Source of the DNA: DATADF01 sp046263155
GTDB taxonomy: Bacteria > Actinomycetota > CADDZG01 > WHSQ01
DNA: 42,181 nucleotides
NCBI GenBank assembly: GCA_046263155.1
Contig: JBHELF010000001.1
Location: forward strand, 1 to 42,181
Direction: 5' to 3'
Positions within the stretch are counted from its first letter, which is position 1, and each line of letters starts with the position of its first letter. The position numbers and the translations under genes were made by a program. Below are positions 39,255 to 42,181 of the stretch, piece after piece. The notes under the pieces were generated by a model that was given only the letters and a program-made list of their open reading frames with translations, was not told where the DNA came from and did no database searches.

Positions 39255-40280
39255 CTATTCGCAGTTCTGCGTGCTCTCGCCGTTGCTGCAGGTGTCGGTG
39301 CCCTCACCACCGTCGAGAATGTCGTTGTCGGGGCCACCATCGAGGGTGTCGTTCCCGTCTGACCCGAAAACTTCGTCAGCGCCCGCGCCGCCATTCAGAC
39401 TGTCATCTCCTTGGCCCCCGAATATGCGATCTGCACCGGCCTCGCCTGAGATCGTGTCGTTTCCGGAGATGGATACGAAAGCGCTCTCAAAGAACGCATT
39501 GCCCGCCGCGTCCCCCGTTAAGACATCGTTGAATCTCGAACCCGCGATGTTCTCCAACCCTGTGAGAGTGTCTGTTCCGTCGCCCGTGGCCTCCCCACTC
39601 GTTAGGTTCACATTTACGGGTCCGGGCGCCTCTACATAGAAGACGAGATCGTCCCCACCAGAACCGCCATCGAGGACATCGTCGTCTCCACCGCCGTCCA
39701 AGAGATCCTCGTCACCCGCGCCGCCATCAAGCCGGTCATCTCCGGGACCACCGAACAGTCGATCGTCACGACCTTCGCCCCCAATCAGGACGTCGTTGCC
39801 ATTCTCTCCAATGATTGAGTCGTAGCCTCCCTTGCCGCCATCGAGCCGGTCGTTCCCCCGTCCACCAGCCAAGCGATCTCCCGAGTTGCCCTTGTCGCTG
39901 ATGCGGTCGTCGCCAGGGCCGCCTATGAGGTGATCGAACGCCTCGCCCTCTCCACCCTCGAGCAGATCATTGCCGGAGCGGCCGAAGAGCCTGTCCTCGC
40001 CGAAATATCCGTACAGCTCGTCCGAGCCCCCGGCGCCGATCAGCGTGTCGTTGCCCTCGCCGCCACAAATGATGTCGTTCCCGTCAAGACCGTTGATGCG
40101 GTCGTGGCCGCCGAGTCCACTGATCACGTCTGCCCGCGGCGTTCCCTTGAGCTCGTCGTTGCCGTTGGTTCCGACAATCGTCGGCTCTTTGCCAACACAG
40201 TCCGGTACGGCCAGAGACGGCGTCGCGAAGAGACCCACAACAAACAAAGCCACAAACAGAGTCGCTGCAAATCGCTTCAT
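39255..40280 (-). CDS. RTX-like calcium-binding secreted protein, copy 4
   Basis: 341 residues starting at the ATG at 40280, which has AGGAGGAGTGAC directly upstream; an in-frame upstream ATG at 40319 is rejected because the signal peptide MKRFAATLFVALFVVGLFAT starts at 40280 and gives the same length as the other copies. It has DCVGKEPTIVGTNGNDELKG, the nonapeptide array, a variant segment GPVNVNLTSGEATGDGTDTL and a CSNGESTQNCE tail. The first half matches copy 3 almost exactly, the second half resembles copy 1. Confidence 0.92.
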   Translation of the reverse strand: MKRFAATLFVALFVVGLFATPSLAVPDCVGKEPTIVGTNGNDELKGTPRADVISGLGGHDRINGLDGNDIICGGEGNDTLIGAGGSDELYGYFGEDRLFGRSGNDLLEGGEGEAFDHLIGGPGDDRISDKGNSGDRLAGGRGNDRLDGGKGGYDSIIGENGNDVLIGGEGRDDRLFGGPGDDRLDGGAGDEDLLDGGGDDDVLDGGSGGDDLVFYVEAPGPVNVNLTSGEATGDGTDTLTGLENIAGSRFNDVLTGDAAGNAFFESAFVSISGNDTISGEAGADRIFGGQGDDSLNGGAGADEVFGSDGNDTLDGGPDNDILDGGEGTDTCSNGESTQNCE

Positions 40281-40310
40281 GTCACTCCTCCTGATCCTTT
40301 GGTAAGCCCC

Positions 40311-40394
40311 TGTGCTCACCGCTGAAGCGATGCTAGGGAGCGCGGCATAGACGATTTGTCAGCAACAGGACAGTTTGTGTGTCCGTGTCACAAC
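40311..40394 (-). promoter_or_regulatory. Conserved upstream block of RTX copy 4
   Basis: Same elements as upstream of copies 2 and 3: TGTG-N7-CACA at 40378-40392 (centre about 105 nt before the ATG), CTGACA, then TAGCATCGCTT and GGTGAGCACAGG. It begins 29 nt after the sulfatase stop, so copy 4 has its own promoter even if some read-through occurs. Confidence 0.55.
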
Positions 40395-40422
40395 ACGTGA
40401 GCGCCATGAAGGGAGGCGTGCG

Positions 40423-41793
40423 TTATGGACAGCTCGCGCCGGCGCAGCGGCGATCTTCACGAAGTCGATCTGCCCAGCTGGGATCCGGCGGTGTGCGGAG
40501 ATTCTGAAGCTGCCAGGGATCGGCTCCGAGGTCGTAGAACTCACGGAAGATCACATCGCCATCGCCGTTGTAGTACTCGATGTATTGCGCGCTGCGTTCT
40601 ACGGTCGATGCCCAGCGAGGAATCGTAGGTGAATACGGGTCGATCCAGTACTCGAGCAGCAGTCGATCGCGACTCCACGAGTTGTCGAGGAGATTTCCTC
40701 CGTCGCCGCCGAACGGGATGCCGGCAGCACTGAGGATCGTTGGAGCGACATCGATGTTTGCCACTAAGCGCTCATCGACGGAGTTCGCTTCAATCTGGCC
40801 CTCCCACCGCAGCAACATTGGCACCCTGACCGACTGAAGATAGGGAGCACCTTTCGCCGGCAACTTGTGCTCGCTCCAGAAATAGCCGTTGTCCGAGAGA
40901 AAGATCGCCAGCGTGTTCTCCTCGCCCAGGCGGTCCAGCTCACCCATCACGGCTTCGACAAGATCGTCCACCGACATCAGAGTTCGCAGCTGGCCGCGAC
41001 GGGCCGCGGCCCCCTCCTTATAGGTCTCGTCGAAGGCCCTCACGTAAGCAGGCTTGTCCGAGCGATCGCTCTCGGACACCGCGGGGTTTCCGTTCCACTT
41101 GGGCACGGTCGCGTTCTCGTAGATGGGCTCCGGCGTGAACTCGGCATGGGGCGCCGTGGTGGAGAGGAATAGGAACCACGGCTGCGAGTCGTTCGACTCT
41201 GACGTTTGAAGGAAGCGCAACCCCTTGGATTCGATGAACTGCGTCGCGTAGGTGCTGACTCGCTTCACTCTGCCGTTTACGTTCCACTCGCTGTCGTAGT
41301 AGGCCCGACGCCCGAAGACCTTCGGGATGACCGCCCACGAATCGAAGTAGGGCGGATCCCTTCGCACGGGCCAGTTATTCAGGAATTTTCCGTACATGGC
41401 AGTGCGGTAGCCGGCATCCTGTAAGTAGCGCTCAATCGTCGTGGAGTGGTCGAGCGCCTTCCAGTCCTCGAGCCCGTTCGAGCGAACGCCATGGTTGTGG
41501 GTGTAACTGCCGGTCAGGATTGAGGCCCGAGACGGACAACAGAGCGGGGTCGTGGCGAACGCGTTCGAAAATGTGCGGCCCTGAGCCCCGAAGAGATTTC
41601 GAGTGGCCGGCATGACCTCGAGACCCTCACGTTGATCGTCCGTAAGGATCAGAAGGATGTTCGGAGGCGGATCCGTCTCACCCTGAGCCAGGATCAAAGA
41701 TGCACTTGGCGCTGCAGCAATCGTAAGCACAAGGATGCCCGCTGCTGCGCACAACGAACGGATGAGCCACCGAATGTGCGGTTGAGATTTCAT
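40423..41793 (-). CDS. Secreted type I sulfatase
   Basis: An exported alkaline-phosphatase-superfamily sulfatase of 456 residues. The signal peptide (IRSLCAAAGILVLTIAAAP) precedes PPNILLILTDDQ, where the aspartates bind calcium. The formylglycine signature CxPSR is present as LCCPSRASILTG, so the first Cys should be converted by a formylglycine-generating enzyme encoded elsewhere. Further motifs are MYGKFLN, STTAPH and IFLSDNGY. The ATG at 41793 is preferred because AAGGGGGAT lies 8 nt before it; an ATG at 41820 is upstream. It is the head of the sulfatase-RTX cluster; the sulfate ester substrate is unknown. Confidence 0.92.
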   Translation of the reverse strand: MKSQPHIRWLIRSLCAAAGILVLTIAAAPSASLILAQGETDPPPNILLILTDDQREGLEVMPATRNLFGAQGRTFSNAFATTPLCCPSRASILTGSYTHNHGVRSNGLEDWKALDHSTTIERYLQDAGYRTAMYGKFLNNWPVRRDPPYFDSWAVIPKVFGRRAYYDSEWNVNGRVKRVSTYATQFIESKGLRFLQTSESNDSQPWFLFLSTTAPHAEFTPEPIYENATVPKWNGNPAVSESDRSDKPAYVRAFDETYKEGAAARRGQLRTLMSVDDLVEAVMGELDRLGEENTLAIFLSDNGYFWSEHKLPAKGAPYLQSVRVPMLLRWEGQIEANSVDERLVANIDVAPTILSAAGIPFGGDGGNLLDNSWSRDRLLLEYWIDPYSPTIPRWASTVERSAQYIEYYNGDGDVIFREFYDLGADPWQLQNLRTPPDPSWADRLREDRRCAGASCP

Positions 41794-41846
41794 TTCGCCA
41801 ATCCCCCTTGGGAGAATCATTGTTGAACTGGATTAGGTTTTCAAGA

Positions 41847-41882
41847 CAAACAGAGCGACTCGATTTAGAGCCGCTCTGTTTG
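41847..41882 (-). terminator. Terminator-like hairpin after the PhoX-like gene
   Basis: An 11-bp perfect stem CAAACAGAGCG/CGCTCTGTTTG (41847-41857, 41872-41882), extended by three more pairs after one mismatch, lies 25 nt after the stop of the PhoX-like gene. On the minus strand it is followed by TCTTGAAAA, a weak U-tract. It separates that gene from the sulfatase. Confidence 0.6.
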
Positions 41883-41907
41883 CTTGCTCTGCCCTCTGGT
41901 TGCTCTG

Positions 41908-42181
41908 CTACTGCTGCGTGATGGCGATCGACTGGTCGGGAAGATTCAGATCGCCCTCGGCGCTACCCCCGCGATGCATGATGTGGACGTAGAGGGTCCT
42001 TCCGCCGCGGTCGAAGTAGATGCCGGACGCTTCGGCGTTGCAATCGGTGAGGCTGGCGAAGCGAACGACCTCTGCCGCCATATCTCCACGACCGGGGTTG
42101 CCGTTGGGCACGGCGACCCAGACATCGTTGCCGCGCTTCTTCTGCGGTGCCTTTCCACCGGGGTCCTCCGAGATGTAGAGG
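41908..42181 (-). CDS. C-terminus of a PhoX-like (DUF839) protein, 5' end beyond window
   Basis: About 90 C-terminal residues of a minus-strand gene that enters from the right edge. LYISEDPGGKAPQKKRGNDV, followed by the segments RFASLTDCNAEASGIYFDRG and GRTLYVHIMHRGGSAEG, matches the last propeller blades of PhoX/DUF839 proteins, calcium-dependent secreted phosphatases and relatives. The frame is open to the window edge. A shorter start at the internal GTG (42111) is unlikely given the homology upstream. Identity as an active phosphatase cannot be judged from this part. Confidence 0.75.
   Translation of the reverse strand, partial: LYISEDPGGKAPQKKRGNDVWVAVPNGNPGRGDMAAEVVRFASLTDCNAEASGIYFDRGGRTLYVHIMHRGGSAEGDLNLPDQSIAITQQ

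Noticed and set aside
35233..40280. Regular short repeats suggesting a CRISPR array
   Set aside because: The repeats are coding GGxGxD nonapeptides with varied DNA, not identical direct repeats with unique spacers.
37366..40394. Canonical CRP sites upstream of the RTX genes
   Set aside because: The dyad spacing is N7 rather than N8 between TGTG and CACA, so it is reported only as an unassigned conserved dyad.

Overview
The window reads as a high-GC, Gram-positive-type actinobacterial chromosome, probably a deep or uncultured lineage of Actinomycetota. I infer this from an ANTAR response regulator, lipoproteins with actinobacterial-style signal peptides, a class III cyclase, many GTG/TTG starts, dense 1-8 nt gene overlaps, and a his-trp supercluster next to dnaE, rluD and lspA. 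This arrangement reminds me of Thermoleophilia-like genomes, but that placement is inference. Almost everything is transcribed on the minus strand.

Left part (1-11 kb). A branched-chain amino acid type ABC transporter comes first (livM partial, livH, livJ), with a strong intercistronic hairpin after livJ. Next come a second periplasmic-binding-type lipoprotein, an ANTAR response regulator and a small coiled-coil protein in one tight operon, then a CorA-type transporter. Divergent from corA is a secreted or membrane protein that joins a seven-repeat beta-propeller to a trypsin-like protease. It is followed by a lower-GC LAGLIDADG-type protein just before a tRNA-Leu(CAA), a small Cys-rich protein, and a NadR-like P-loop ATPase with two possible mini-ORFs behind it.

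Middle part (11-32 kb). One long minus-strand run encodes hisD-C-B-H-A-F, an M24 peptidase, hisI, trpE, a degenerate M28-like lipoprotein, trpC, trpB and trpA, mostly with overlapping stop/start codons. A PRC-barrel gene lies antisense between trpE and the M28-like gene. Upstream are a secreted protein with two complete Cu,Zn-SOD domains, a small zinc ribbon protein, dnaE, rluD-type pseudouridine synthase, lspA, a DksA/TraR zinc-finger protein with a histone-like tail, and a Crp/Fnr regulator.

Right part (32-42 kb). A plus-strand class III nucleotidyl cyclase with a transmembrane helix and a seven-repeat extracytoplasmic propeller diverges from the Crp gene, so the pair is a likely cyclic-nucleotide module. 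After it come an exported GH43-type protein, four tandem RTX-like calcium-binding paralogues of exactly 341 residues each, a sulfatase, and the C-terminus of a PhoX-like protein. Between the RTX genes lie a decayed sulfatase 3' end and a decayed RTX 5' end. A conserved upstream block is present at three of the four paralogues. This shows that the exported locus is expanding by duplication, decay and apparent gene conversion. It is the most dynamic part of the window, and the cyclase/propeller, tandem SOD and propeller/protease architectures are the most unusual proteins.
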